Position numbers and translations under genes: made by a program
Notes under the pieces: generated by a model
What the model was told of the DNA's origin: nothing
What the model saw: the letters and a program-made list of their open reading frames with translations, nothing else
Database searches by the model: none
NCBI GenBank assembly: GCA_910574345.1
Contig: CAJSZV010000011.1
Location: 62,001 to 126,000 of the forward strand
Direction of reading: 5' to 3'
DNA length: 64,000 bases
Source: Clostridiaceae bacterium
Lineage (GTDB): Bacteria; Bacillota; Clostridia; Lachnospirales; Lachnospiraceae
Shown here: piece by piece, positions 1 to 9,217 of the stretch
Layout of the letters: each line of letters starts with the position of its first letter
Position numbering within the stretch: the stretch's first letter is position 1

Positions 1-1550
1 ACCAGCTTGCCTGAGATTCCGGATTCTCCCGCCACGGCTCCAAGGACATCACCCGGACGGATATTCTGGTTCTTGCCGATATTTACAAAGAGACGGGCCA
101 TATCCTCCCGTTCCTCCCTGACTTCCCGGCCATAACGGCTGCCCCGGCTGTCCCGGCCTCCCCGGTTCCCCTTGCCCCGGCCTCCTCCGTCGCGGCCATA
201 ACGGTCCAGATCGTCAAGAGACCGGGCCGGACGGCTGCTGTCGATAATATCCTCATTCTCCTCGCCCATGGACAGTTTCAGCAATGCGGCTGCTACATCC
301 AGAGAGGTGCATTCTTCCGTCAATACGGCTCTCTCAATGAGGGATACCATCTTGGTCAGATCTGACTCGCGGATCTGCTCCATAACCTGTTCCATAATCT
401 TTTCCGCCTTGATGGCCGTGATATCATCCAGAGACGGAACAGCCTGAGGAATGATCTTAGTTTTGCAGTACCGCTGGATATCGCGAAGCTTGTAGACCTC
501 TCTTCCCACCACAAAGCTGAACGCGATTCCCTCTTTCCCCGCCCGGCCTGTACGTCCGATCCGATGTACATAATACTCGTCATCCTGAGGAATATCATAA
601 TTGAATACAGCCTCCACATTGTCCACGTCTATTCCTCTGGCAGCCACATCCGTAGCCACCAGAATCTCTGTCGTGCCGCTGCGGAAACTGCTCATAACCC
701 GGTCGCGCTGAATCTGCTTTAAGTCTCCGTGAAGCCCCTCTGCAAAATACCCCCGCCCCTGAAGGTCCTGGACAAGCTCATCCACCTGGCGCTTGGTATT
801 ACAGAAAGCGATAGACAGGCTGGGGGCATACATATCCAGAAGGCGGCACATAACCTCCACCTTGGTCTTTGGCTTTACTTCATAATAATACTGGGTAACT
901 TTAGGAACCGTCAGTTCCTTCTTCACCACTTTCACCGTGACTGGCTCCTTCTGGAACTGTCTGGCAATATTCTGGATTTCCGCAGGCATGGTGGCGGAGA
1001 ACATGACGGTCTGGCGCTCCTCTGGAAGCTGGCTTAAGATGGTCTCCATATCCTCCAGAAATCCCATGTTCAGCATCTCGTCAGCCTCATCCATAATCAC
1101 CGTGTGAATGTGATCGCAGCGAATAGTCTTTCTTCTCATATGATCCATGACACGTCCCGGAGTCCCTATGACAATCTGCGTTCCTTCCTTCAGCCCCCGG
1201 ATCTGCCTTGTTATGTCCTGCCCTCCATAGATGGGGAGTACTTTTATTCCATGCATATACTTTGACAGTCTGCGGATCTCCTCCGCCACCTGAATCGCCA
1301 GTTCCCTGGTGGGGCACAAGGCGATAGCCTGGAGTTTTTTGCTGTCAGGATTAATCTTTTGAAGCAGGGGAATTCCAAAGGCTGCTGTCTTGCCTGTTCC
1401 TGTCTGAGCCTGTCCCACCACGTCTCTTCCTTCCATCTGTACCGGTATGGCCTGGGCCTGGATGGGAGATGCCGCCTCAAATCCCATATCCGTCACCGCC
1501 CGAAGTATTCTTTCATCTAATTGTAACTCGTCGAACCTTATTGTTTCCAT
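1..1550 (-). CDS. DEAD-box ATP-dependent RNA helicase (3' end outside window)
   Basis: ATP-dependent RNA remodelling, probably ribosome assembly or cold adaptation. Visible in order: a Q-motif region, Walker A AQTGTGKT near residue 50, a PTREL motif, the DEAD box in VIMDEADEML, SAT, and the HRIGRTGR motif of the second RecA domain. An Arg/Gly-rich linker and the start of a DbpA-like RNA-binding domain (RLFVNIGKNQ) follow. That C-terminal domain places it with the CsdA/DeaD/CshA group. The ATG at 1550 is used; the reading frame stays open to base 1, so the C-terminus is missing from the window. A terminator for the upstream MFS gene separates the two, so it is probably transcribed alone. Confidence 0.93.
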   Translation of the reverse strand, partial: METIRFDELQLDERILRAVTDMGFEAASPIQAQAIPVQMEGRDVVGQAQTGTGKTAAFGIPLLQKINPDSKKLQAIALCPTRELAIQVAEEIRRLSKYMHGIKVLPIYGGQDITRQIRGLKEGTQIVIGTPGRVMDHMRRKTIRCDHIHTVIMDEADEMLNMGFLEDMETILSQLPEERQTVMFSATMPAEIQNIARQFQKEPVTVKVVKKELTVPKVTQYYYEVKPKTKVEVMCRLLDMYAPSLSIAFCNTKRQVDELVQDLQGRGYFAEGLHGDLKQIQRDRVMSSFRSGTTEILVATDVAARGIDVDNVEAVFNYDIPQDDEYYVHRIGRTGRAGKEGIAFSFVVGREVYKLRDIQRYCKTKIIPQAVPSLDDITAIKAEKIMEQVMEQIRESDLTKMVSLIERAVLTEECTSLDVAAALLKLSMGEENEDIIDSSRPARSLDDLDRYGRDGGGRGKGNRGGRDSRGSRYGREVREEREDMARLFVNIGKNQNIRPGDVLGAVAGESGISGKL

Positions 1551-1593
1551 TCAATTTCCTTTCCATTTTCCGAATAACTGCTATCCTTTTTCC

Positions 1594-1643
1594 GGCAAAA
1601 AAACGAGAACATTCAAGACAGACCCTGAATCTTCTCGTTTTGT
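1594..1643 (-). terminator. Rho-independent terminator after MFS gene
   Basis: Ten-base arms AAAACGAGAA (1600-1609) and TTCTCGTTTT (1632-1641), extended by a partly paired inner stem. On the minus strand the hairpin runs into a T-tract. It lies 3' of the MFS transporter and just upstream of the helicase start. Confidence 0.8.
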
Positions 1644-1699
1644 ACAGTAAACTATAACAGATTTTTAAACTAGTGTCAATGAGCAAATTTACCGTATTT

Positions 1700-2905
1700 T
1701 TACGTTGATCCGGCTTTTTTCCTGCCGCTGCCAAGGACATAAGCCACTGCCACTGCCATGGACAAACCATAGATTACAAAGGTACAGACAAAAGGCAGTC
1801 TGACATGGACAGAATAAATAAATCCCGCTGTCATAGACCCTGCGATGCTTCCCAGAGATTTCGTTGCATTGAAAAACCCCATAACCAGATTCTTCTGCCT
1901 CATATCCGCCTGATTGGCAATCATGCTTTGAAGCACGGGGACACTTACGGAGTATCCTGCATAGACCACCACACTGAATCCCATAAAGAAGCCTGCATCT
2001 CCTGAAATCACGGTCCCCAAAGCGGAACATGCACACACGGCGGTTAGGGAAACCATGGACTTTTTCACATCGGTTTTACTGATAATCCAGATACACAAGG
2101 TCATGTTGGAGATGAAAGAAATAAATCCCACTGCCGCCTTGATGATTCCGTTGTAGGAGGAAGTCAGACCCATCACATCTTTCAAATAGTAATTAAAGGC
2201 CTGGTCAAAGCCGGTATTGCCGAAATTAATCAGTACATTGACAGCAAACAGCAGCCCAAAGGAAACCGTCATAAATGTCCGGCTGTCCATAAAGGCCTGG
2301 AAAGGATTGGCCTCTTTTATGAGCTGCCCAGGAGAAATCCCTGACAGTCCCGCCTCTCCGTCCGGTTCGCAGATGAGGAAAAACAGAATCCCCGTTGCTG
2401 CCAAAGTCACTGCCTGAACCATAAACGCCGTAAGTACCGATATCTCTCCAAGAAAACCTCCTATCATATATCCGAAAGCGCTGGCCACACTCTGAATGGT
2501 AGCCGTAATCGTCAGATATTTTCCCTGATCCTCAGGCGCGGACTTATTCACCACATAGGTAAGAAAACTGACAAAGACACCTCCCGTAAACAGCCCGGCA
2601 AACATCCGGGCAAGAATGATCTGGAACTCAGTGGAAGAATAGGCAAACCATACCTGCGCAGCCCCGTATCCGCAACAGCACACGGCCATGGACATGCGGG
2701 AGGATACGTAATTATTGATCTTTCCCCAAAAGGGCGACATTAAAAAGTTTGTAAAAAGCATGGCAGCCAAAGCCACGCCAAACATATAGTCATGCAGATC
2801 CAGATTCTTAATCACCGTAGGCGTCACCGGATGGGCGAAATTAGCCGCTAGGTTAAACAAAACCATGGCAGAGAAAAATGCGGCAAATCTTGTTTTGTAT
2901 TTCAT
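1700..2905 (-). CDS. Major facilitator superfamily transporter
   Basis: 401-aa polytopic membrane protein with about 12 hydrophobic segments in two six-helix halves joined by a hydrophilic stretch near residue 195. Length and layout fit a drug/sugar-phosphate-type MFS carrier. I cannot assign a substrate. It has its own promoter (2945-2973) and terminator, so it is a single-gene unit downstream of, but not part of, the molybdate operon. Confidence 0.85.
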   Translation of the reverse strand: MKYKTRFAAFFSAMVLFNLAANFAHPVTPTVIKNLDLHDYMFGVALAAMLFTNFLMSPFWGKINNYVSSRMSMAVCCCGYGAAQVWFAYSSTEFQIILARMFAGLFTGGVFVSFLTYVVNKSAPEDQGKYLTITATIQSVASAFGYMIGGFLGEISVLTAFMVQAVTLAATGILFFLICEPDGEAGLSGISPGQLIKEANPFQAFMDSRTFMTVSFGLLFAVNVLINFGNTGFDQAFNYYLKDVMGLTSSYNGIIKAAVGFISFISNMTLCIWIISKTDVKKSMVSLTAVCACSALGTVISGDAGFFMGFSVVVYAGYSVSVPVLQSMIANQADMRQKNLVMGFFNATKSLGSIAGSMTAGFIYSVHVRLPFVCTFVIYGLSMAVAVAYVLGSGRKKAGST

Positions 2906-2944
2906 ACGTTTTCTTCCTCTTGTTTTTTCCGTAGCATAACGCCT

Positions 2945-2973
2945 ATACTACCACAGTTCCCGCAATTCTGCAA
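2945..2973 (-). promoter_or_regulatory. Sigma-A promoter for the MFS gene
   Basis: On the minus strand TTGCAG (2968-2973), 17-bp spacer, then an extended -10 with TG one base before TAGTAT (2945-2950). It lies 40 bp upstream of the MFS start codon. Confidence 0.6.
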
Positions 2974-3001
2974 TTCCTCTCACTGCAAAATTCAAAAGGA
3001 C

Positions 3002-4114
3002 TCACTCTCTTAACAGCAGTATGTCATGGGGAGCGATCCAAACTCTTATGATGTCTCCCCCATTCCCTTTCTCCCCATTGGCATAAGTTCTCCACTCCTC
3101 CTTTGGCATCTCCAGCCTCAGCCTGGCACTGTCAGAACCAGGATTTAAAGGAGTCACCATAATTACCATATTAAATACATCTTCCACAATCCGCAGAATC
3201 CGGCAGGAGAACATATTCGGTCTCTCCTCCTCCCTGTCTGAAAGAATATGAATGTAGTGGCTTCTCACACCAATATAAGCAATATCTCCTGAGACCCCAT
3301 GCCGGCATTCCAGTCTCACTCCCCAGTCTTTGGCATACACCCACCGCTTCCGCACCTCTCCTCCGTCCGGATCCCACCCCGGCTGTGCCTGCGAATAGTT
3401 TTTGCACCCCGACAGCATACAAGCTGCCAGGGTTTCCGGTTCGTCAAACATGGTCTTTACGGGCACTACGGGTGTAGACTTTCCCTGATCCATTACACAG
3501 GCTTTGTCACACAGCCGGTAGATCTCATCCCGGCTGTGGGAGACAAACAGAACGGTGTTCTCAAACTCTTTTAAAATATCCATCAGCTCCAGTTCAAGGT
3601 TCCATCGAAGGTAACCGTCCAGCGCCGAAAAGGGTTCATCCAGCATCAGAAGCCGAGGATTTGTCAGAAGGATCCTTGCCAGCGCCGTCCTTTGCTGCTG
3701 TCCGCCGGACAGCTGATCCGGTCTGTGATTCTCCAGCCCTGTAAGGTAAAACCTTTCTATCATCTCCCCTACGGCTTTCCTGGCCTTTTTCTCGTCTCTC
3801 TCAACAGTCCTCCGTGCCGTCATAAGATTTTTCTCTACGGTCATATGGGGAAACAGCGCGTAATTCTGGAACAAAAGCCCTATATGGCGTTTTTGCGGCG
3901 GAAGACTGATCTTTTTTTCCGAATCAAACAAGACGGTTTCATTGAGCACAATCCTTCCTCTGTCCGGTTTCATAATCCCTGCAATGCACTTTAGGGTCAT
4001 GCTTTTGCCGCAGCCGGAAGCTCCCAAAATTCCTGTCACATCATTCTCCGCCTCAAATTGTGCGGAAAGGCGGAAACTGCCTAAATCCTTAGAAATATCT
4101 ACATACAAAGACAT
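3002..4114 (-). CDS. modC: Molybdate ABC transporter ATP-binding protein ModC
   Basis: ATPase that drives molybdate import. It shows Walker A GASGCGKS (about residues 31-38), a Q-loop, the signature LSGGQQQR, Walker B LLMLDEPFSALD and an H-loop FVSH. After the ABC domain (to about residue 235) comes a C-terminal region of about 135 residues, of the TOBE-like regulatory kind seen in ModC. It follows modB with a 3-bp gap and is the last gene of the molybdenum operon. Confidence 0.92.
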   Translation of the reverse strand: MSLYVDISKDLGSFRLSAQFEAENDVTGILGASGCGKSMTLKCIAGIMKPDRGRIVLNETVLFDSEKKISLPPQKRHIGLLFQNYALFPHMTVEKNLMTARRTVERDEKKARKAVGEMIERFYLTGLENHRPDQLSGGQQQRTALARILLTNPRLLMLDEPFSALDGYLRWNLELELMDILKEFENTVLFVSHSRDEIYRLCDKACVMDQGKSTPVVPVKTMFDEPETLAACMLSGCKNYSQAQPGWDPDGGEVRKRWVYAKDWGVRLECRHGVSGDIAYIGVRSHYIHILSDREEERPNMFSCRILRIVEDVFNMVIMVTPLNPGSDSARLRLEMPKEEWRTYANGEKGNGGDIIRVWIAPHDILLLRE

Positions 4115-4117
4115 GAT

Positions 4118-4789
4118 TTACCCTTTCCTCCTGCCCCGATTTCCCTTTTCCAGCATGTTCACTGCCAAAAGCACCACGGCGGAGATCGCCATATTCACCA
4201 TAACCCATCGAAAGGCCAATTCATCATTGTCTGTGCGCCAAAGCTGATAGACTGTAGTCGATATGGTGGCGGTTCTTCCCGGCGTATAGCCCGCCAGCAT
4301 ACTGGTAGCCCCATATTCCCCCAGGGCTCTGGCAAAAGCCAGCACCAGTCCTGCCATAATTCCCTGACGGCAGGCGGGCAGACGGATGCGCCAGAAGATA
4401 TAAGTTCCCGACAGTCCTAATGTCTGGCCTGCATAAGCCAAGGTCTCGTCAAAGCTCTCAAAGGCACCTCTGGCAGTCCGGTACATCAGGGGAAACGCCA
4501 CTGCAGAGGCGGCAAAAATCCCCGAATACCAGGTCATAACCATCTTAATGCCCAACTGATCTAAAAACCACATGCCCACTGGCCGCTTGGTCCCTAAAAA
4601 CAGCAGAAGAAAATAGCCTACCACTGTGGGAGGAAGCACAAGAGGAAGGGTCAGGATTACATCCAGCACACCCTTTGCCACCGGGTTCAGTTTTGCAATA
4701 TAATACGCTGCAAAAACACCTGCAAAAAACACAATCCCACTGGAGATCAAAGCAATCCGCAGTGAATTATAAAGTGGATACCAGTCCAT
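4118..4789 (-). CDS. modB: Molybdate ABC transporter permease ModB
   Basis: 223-aa permease with five or six membrane segments. The cytoplasmic coupling motif ARALGEYGATSMLAG near residue 150 is the EAA-type loop characteristic of ModB, CysT and CysW. It sits between modA (26-bp gap) and modC (3-bp gap). Tungstate specificity cannot be excluded from sequence, but the ten-gene context is entirely molybdenum-cofactor genes. Confidence 0.93.
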   Translation of the reverse strand: MDWYPLYNSLRIALISSGIVFFAGVFAAYYIAKLNPVAKGVLDVILTLPLVLPPTVVGYFLLLFLGTKRPVGMWFLDQLGIKMVMTWYSGIFAASAVAFPLMYRTARGAFESFDETLAYAGQTLGLSGTYIFWRIRLPACRQGIMAGLVLAFARALGEYGATSMLAGYTPGRTATISTTVYQLWRTDNDELAFRWVMVNMAISAVVLLAVNMLEKGNRGRRKG

Positions 4790-4815
4790 ACTATCTCTCC
4801 TGCTTTTTATCCCTC

Positions 4816-5652
4816 TTACTGCTGCGCCATGGAAAATCCCACGGATTCAAACACTTTGGCGCACTCTTTCGTCGTCAGATAATCAAGAAATGCCCTGGCT
4901 TCCTCCTGATTCCCGGATACATTGAGAACTGCCGCAGGATAGATCACCTGCCTGCACCGGCTCTCGTCCGCCTCATCCACGATGGTCAGCCCCGCTGAGA
5001 AGGCGTCCGTTCCATAGATGATTCCGCAGTCTGCAGACGCCTCTTTTATCTGAGTGGTCACCTCTTTTACATTGGATGCGTAAGTAATCCTGGAACTGCT
5101 TTCCAATTGTTCCAAGATTCCCAGACCGTCAAGGATTTCTATGGAATAAGCTCCTACCGGAACATCATCATTGCCAAGACAGATAAGGCTCAGCTTGTCC
5201 GTTCCCAGATCTTCATAGGATGCAATCCCTGCAGGATTGCCGTCGGGAACAGCCAGGACAACCTTGTTCTCCACCAGATTAATCCTTGTTCCCTCCAGCA
5301 CAAAGTCCAGGCCTTCCGTATTCACCGACGGATCCGCCGTCTTATCCAGCTGATTCATCTGTTTCTGGGCAGCCGAAATAAAGATATCGCAGTCAGCTCC
5401 CTCCTGAATCTGAGTCTTTAAGGTTCCTGACGAATCAAATGTATAGATAATATTTACATCAGGCTTTACTTCCCTGTACATTTCGGCGATCTCGGTCATG
5501 GTCTCCGTCATAGATGCGGCTGCAAAGACAATCAGTTCCGTCCTCTTCGCCGTCTCCGCCCCTGTCATCTCTTCTGCTTTGCCCCCGCATCCGGTCAGTA
5601 TGCCTGCTCCCAGCAACGCTGCCATTACCCCTGCCCTCCACGGCCCTTTCAC
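4816..5652 (-). CDS. modA: Molybdate-binding lipoprotein ModA
   Basis: Periplasm-side (here membrane-anchored) molybdate receptor. A short signal peptide ends in the lipobox LTGC, followed by the ModA opening ELIVFAAASMTETMTEI and conserved DIFISA. A longer reading frame begins at 5742 but would overlap the previous gene by 62 bp. I choose the GTG at 5652 because AGAGAGGA lies just upstream, the signal peptide then has normal length, and a 28-bp gap replaces the overlap. That start gives 278 aa. Confidence 0.9.
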   Translation of the reverse strand: MKGPWRAGVMAALLGAGILTGCGGKAEEMTGAETAKRTELIVFAAASMTETMTEIAEMYREVKPDVNIIYTFDSSGTLKTQIQEGADCDIFISAAQKQMNQLDKTADPSVNTEGLDFVLEGTRINLVENKVVLAVPDGNPAGIASYEDLGTDKLSLICLGNDDVPVGAYSIEILDGLGILEQLESSSRITYASNVKEVTTQIKEASADCGIIYGTDAFSAGLTIVDEADESRCRQVIYPAAVLNVSGNQEEARAFLDYLTTKECAKVFESVGFSMAQQ

Positions 5653-5680
5653 AATTTTCTTCCTCTCTTTTCCTGTATTT

Positions 5681-6640
5681 TTACTTCTTTTCCTGCCCTC
5701 TCCCGCATTCCGACACGCTGCCCCGAAGGATTCCCAGACCATGTGCCAAAGGCTCCAGAATAAAGTCCAGACTTTCCTCCACTGCCTTAGGGCTTCCGGG
5801 CAGATTCACAATCAGGGTCCTCCCCCGGATAACCGATACTCCCCGGCTTAACACAGCCCTGTTTGTAACCTCCATGGAACGGTATCTTATGTATTCTGCG
5901 ATTCCGGGTGCATTGCGGTCCGCCACTGCCATAGTGGCCTCCGGTGTCCGGTCACGCATGGAAAATCCCGTCCCGCCGCTGGTCACCACCAGATCTATCT
6001 GCCTGCCGTCCGCCAGTCTCTTTAACTGGGTCTTAAGGATCTCCGGCTCATCGGGAAGAATCAGGGCTTCCTCCACCTCATAGCCTGCTTTTTCAAGAAT
6101 CCTGACTGCCGCCGGTCCGCTTTTGTCTTCCCTCTCTCCTTTTGCCCCCTTATCACTGAGGGTGATGACTGCTGCCGTAAAAGGACGTGCAGGATCGGGG
6201 GGTATGACGGTCAGTTCGTCTCCCTCCCATATATCCCCCTCTTTCACCACTTCTGCAAACACGCCTTCATGGGGCATAATGCACTCTCCCATCCTTTTAT
6301 AGATGGCGCAGTGACTGTGACACTCCTTTCCGATCTGAGTCATCTCAAGTTCTGCGCTCCCCACTGCGAAACGGCTTCCCACAGGCAGACTCTTAAAATC
6401 AATGCCCTCCACAACCAGATTCTCGCCGAAAGCGCCGTGGCCCACACCGGCTCCCCGTTCATTAAAAGCCTTCACTTTATCATAAGAAAGCAGACTGATC
6501 TGGCGATGCCAGCTGCCTGCGTGGGCATCCCCGTCTATTCCATGATTAGGACGCACATGCACATGGCCCACGTTATGTTTTTCCGTTCCCTTCTTCTCGC
6601 TGATGCAGACTGCCTTTACGATTCCTGTCAACATAATCAA
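5681..6640 (-). CDS. MOSC domain - MogA/MoaB fusion protein
   Basis: 319-aa fusion. Residues 1 to about 150 form a MOSC domain (GENLVVEGID, conserved Cys near residue 107), a fold that binds or transfers molybdenum-cofactor sulfur. Residues from about 155 on form a MogA/MoaB molybdopterin-binding domain with TSGGTGFSMRDRTPE, the adenylyltransferase signature. The fusion therefore probably adenylylates molybdopterin before molybdenum insertion and has a second cofactor-handling activity. Its start overlaps moaC by 4 bp. Confidence 0.9.
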   Translation of the reverse strand: MIMLTGIVKAVCISEKKGTEKHNVGHVHVRPNHGIDGDAHAGSWHRQISLLSYDKVKAFNERGAGVGHGAFGENLVVEGIDFKSLPVGSRFAVGSAELEMTQIGKECHSHCAIYKRMGECIMPHEGVFAEVVKEGDIWEGDELTVIPPDPARPFTAAVITLSDKGAKGEREDKSGPAAVRILEKAGYEVEEALILPDEPEILKTQLKRLADGRQIDLVVTSGGTGFSMRDRTPEATMAVADRNAPGIAEYIRYRSMEVTNRAVLSRGVSVIRGRTLIVNLPGSPKAVEESLDFILEPLAHGLGILRGSVSECGRGQEKK

Positions 6641-7116
6641 TCTCTTCTCCTCTCATAAACTCCGCTTTTTCCCCCGGTCTTTTTCTCCAGACAGATCTCC
6701 CCTATCTCCATGGACTTATCCACTGCCTTGCACATATCATAAATGGTCAAAAGGGCTACGCTGACCCCTGTAAGAGCCTCCATCTCCACCCCTGTCTTTC
6801 CCACGGTGCACGCGGTGCAGACGGCCTGTATCTCATGAGTGTCTTCCCTCATCTCAAAATCCACGGTCAGTTTTGTCAGACTCAGCACATGGCACAGAGG
6901 AATCAGCTCTGAAGTCTTCTTGGCTCCCATGATCCCCGCTATCCTGGCCACCCCCAGCACATCCCCTTTTTTCATGGAACCTTCCGACACTTTAGCAAAA
7001 CACTCCGGACTGAGAAAAATACTCCCCCGAGCCACTGCCTCCCGCCTGGTTTCTTCTTTTTCTCCCACATCCACCATCCGCGCGTTACCGTCCCCGTCAA
7101 AATGTGTAAATTCCAT
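6637..7116 (-). CDS. moaC: Cyclic pyranopterin monophosphate synthase MoaC
   Basis: 159 aa, normal for the family. It converts the MoaA product 3',8-cyclo-7,8-dihydro-GTP to cyclic pyranopterin phosphate. Visible family sequence includes RMVDVG, the SELIPLCHVL block and the GKTGVEMEALTGVSVALLTIYDMCKA block that carry the active-site residues. It lies one base after moaA and overlaps the MOSC-MogA gene. Confidence 0.96.
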   Translation of the reverse strand: MEFTHFDGDGNARMVDVGEKEETRREAVARGSIFLSPECFAKVSEGSMKKGDVLGVARIAGIMGAKKTSELIPLCHVLSLTKLTVDFEMREDTHEIQAVCTACTVGKTGVEMEALTGVSVALLTIYDMCKAVDKSMEIGEICLEKKTGGKSGVYERRRD

Positions 7117-7117
7117 A

Positions 7118-8140
7118 TCATCCTCCGATTTTCACCATATTCTCATGTTCCGTTATTCGCTCCGGGTGTTCAAAACAATGTTCTCCCGGTTTATCTCCTA
7201 TGACCTGCCTCATAACAGCCAGAAGTTCTCTCTCTGTCTCTTCTCTCCCTTTGCCGCTTTGCAGAATCTTTTTTAAGTCCGCCCCGTCTTCATAGCAGAG
7301 GCAGCTTTTCAGATATCCCTGGGATGTGAGGCGTACCCGGTTGCAGCTGTGACAGAATTTCCCATGAAGAGCACTGATTAAACCGATGCTTCCCTGAAAT
7401 CCGGGAATCCGGTAATACACTGCCGGACCATAGCCATGAACCTTGTGGTCCTCCTCCATGTCAGGATACCTGTCCTTTAACTGTTTTAAAATCTTCTGAT
7501 GGTCTGCGGATCCATATAGTTTTCCATATCCAATAGGCATCATCTCTATAAAACGCACATCCACAGGATATCGCCTGGCAAGTTCCAGCATCTCCTGCCA
7601 TCCCGGACCGTCATAACTGCAGCCGAGCTGCAGGGCCGCTTGTTTTAAATCCATGGACACGGTATTGATCTTTACGGGAATCTGTCTGTCTTTACAAGCC
7701 CTTAATGTGTCTGTCAATGCGCTGAGAACAGACTTTAGCTCCCCTCCCCCTGTCAGCGCAGAGTAGAGCCGGGGGTCCAGGGTATCCAGGCTGATATTGA
7801 TTCCGTCGATGCCTGCCTGCAAAAGTTCCTCCAAATACTTGCCCAGCAGAATCCCGTTGGTGGTAATGGTAACTTTTTCAATCCCTGGTATCTCCTTCAG
7901 CATACGAATAAAATCGCAGCATCCCAGACGCACAAGAGGCTCGCCTCCGGTTACTTTAATCCTGCGGATTCCAAGAGCAGCCCCGCAGGCTGCAACCTGC
8001 CTGTACTCCTCCAGCGTCAAAATCTCCGTCATGGGAATGCAGTCTATTCCCTCCGGCATACAATACCGGCACCGCAGATTGCACCGGTCTGTAATGGATA
8101 TCCGCATATAGTCAATGGTTCGTCCTAAATGATCTTTCAA
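7118..8140 (-). CDS. moaA: GTP 3',8-cyclase MoaA (radical SAM)
   Basis: First step of molybdopterin synthesis. The radical-SAM motif is CNLRCRYC, and the C-terminal second FeS cluster cysteines are in FCHSCNRVRLTSQGYLKSC. A longer frame starts at 8182, but a TTG at 8140 forms a 4-bp TTGA overlap with the stop of xdhC, has GGAGG 10 bases upstream, and gives the canonical N-terminus KDHLGRTIDYMRISITDRC. I take 8140 as the start (340 aa). Confidence 0.94.
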   Translation of the reverse strand: MKDHLGRTIDYMRISITDRCNLRCRYCMPEGIDCIPMTEILTLEEYRQVAACGAALGIRRIKVTGGEPLVRLGCCDFIRMLKEIPGIEKVTITTNGILLGKYLEELLQAGIDGINISLDTLDPRLYSALTGGGELKSVLSALTDTLRACKDRQIPVKINTVSMDLKQAALQLGCSYDGPGWQEMLELARRYPVDVRFIEMMPIGYGKLYGSADHQKILKQLKDRYPDMEEDHKVHGYGPAVYYRIPGFQGSIGLISALHGKFCHSCNRVRLTSQGYLKSCLCYEDGADLKKILQSGKGREETERELLAVMRQVIGDKPGEHCFEHPERITEHENMVKIGG

Positions 8141-9192
8141 AATGATATAACCTCCAGCAACACATCTACAATACCGCCGCAAACCATTCCTTCATCTTCC
8201 GCCTCAGCTCCGGTCATATCCACATGGCACAGCTTCCTCTCTTCGCTGCCGTCCCTTATCATATGAAGAGCCCTGCGGGCCACATCCGCTTCCATGCAGC
8301 CGCCGCCTATGGTTCCCACACATTTTCCGCCAGGAAGCACCAGCATCTTCGTTCCCACATCCCTGGGAGCCGAGCCTTTTCGCATGACAATGGTAGCAAG
8401 CACTTTCCTGCCCGACCTGTCCCCGGCAGGCTTCATGATCTCCCGCAGCATCTCTTTGGAATATCCGCCGGTACGCCTTTTTTTATTCTTCACCTCAATA
8501 ATCTCCGCCATAATGGCCACACCGATTTCCTCCGGAGTCTCCGCCCCGATATCCAGTCCTATGGGACTGTAAAGCCCCTCCAGTACCTTAGGGTCTCCTC
8601 CTCCTTCCAGTATGGCCTCCTTTACCGCTGCCACCCTGCGCCGGCTTCCTATCATGCCGATATAGGCATGGCTTTTTCTCACAATCTTCTCCAGGCATAC
8701 CTGGTCATAACGGTGTCCCCTGGTCACGATGACAAAATATGTATTGTCTCCTCCCTGGATCTGGCTCAGTCCATGCTCAAAGGAATCGCACAGTACTTCC
8801 GAAGCCCCTGCCCGTCTGGCATTGTCCGCAAACAAGGGTCTGTCCTCCAATACGGTCACTTTACATCCCATCATCACCCCGATCTTAATCACCGGTATGG
8901 ATACATGACCGCCGCCGCAGATTACCAGATGCATCTCCTGGCCCAGCCGGTCACAGAACACCTGAGTCCCCTGAATCTTTGCCAGTCCCTTAGCCCCCGC
9001 CGGGCTATGGTGTAAGGCATCCATGAGTTCAGCCTGGTTATGTGTAAAAAAACCTCCCTCTTCCTCCTCCCACACCAGCTCATTATCTGTAAATACAGCC
9101 CTCTTTCCCAATCCGGGTCCATTAAGAATCACTGCTGTCATATTCTCTTTTGCCGGGTCGCATTCTGAAACCGCTCTGTAAAAATCCAACAC
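8137..9192 (-). CDS. xdhC: XdhC/CoxI-family molybdenum hydroxylase maturation factor
   Basis: 351 aa. XdhC proteins help sulfurate and insert molybdenum cofactor into xanthine-dehydrogenase-type hydroxylases. The Rossmann domain (CGGGHVSIPV, about residues 92-101) comes first, and the CoxI-like domain (SAPRDVGTKMLVLPGG and GTIGGGCMEAD, about residues 270-305) comes last. This is the reverse of the order in classical XdhC. Its stop overlaps the moaA start. Confidence 0.88.
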   Translation of the reverse strand: MLDFYRAVSECDPAKENMTAVILNGPGLGKRAVFTDNELVWEEEEGGFFTHNQAELMDALHHSPAGAKGLAKIQGTQVFCDRLGQEMHLVICGGGHVSIPVIKIGVMMGCKVTVLEDRPLFADNARRAGASEVLCDSFEHGLSQIQGGDNTYFVIVTRGHRYDQVCLEKIVRKSHAYIGMIGSRRRVAAVKEAILEGGGDPKVLEGLYSPIGLDIGAETPEEIGVAIMAEIIEVKNKKRRTGGYSKEMLREIMKPAGDRSGRKVLATIVMRKGSAPRDVGTKMLVLPGGKCVGTIGGGCMEADVARRALHMIRDGSEERKLCHVDMTGAEAEDEGMVCGGIVDVLLEVISF

Positions 9193-9217
9193 TTTCCTCC
9201 ATCCTCCCTTCCTTCCC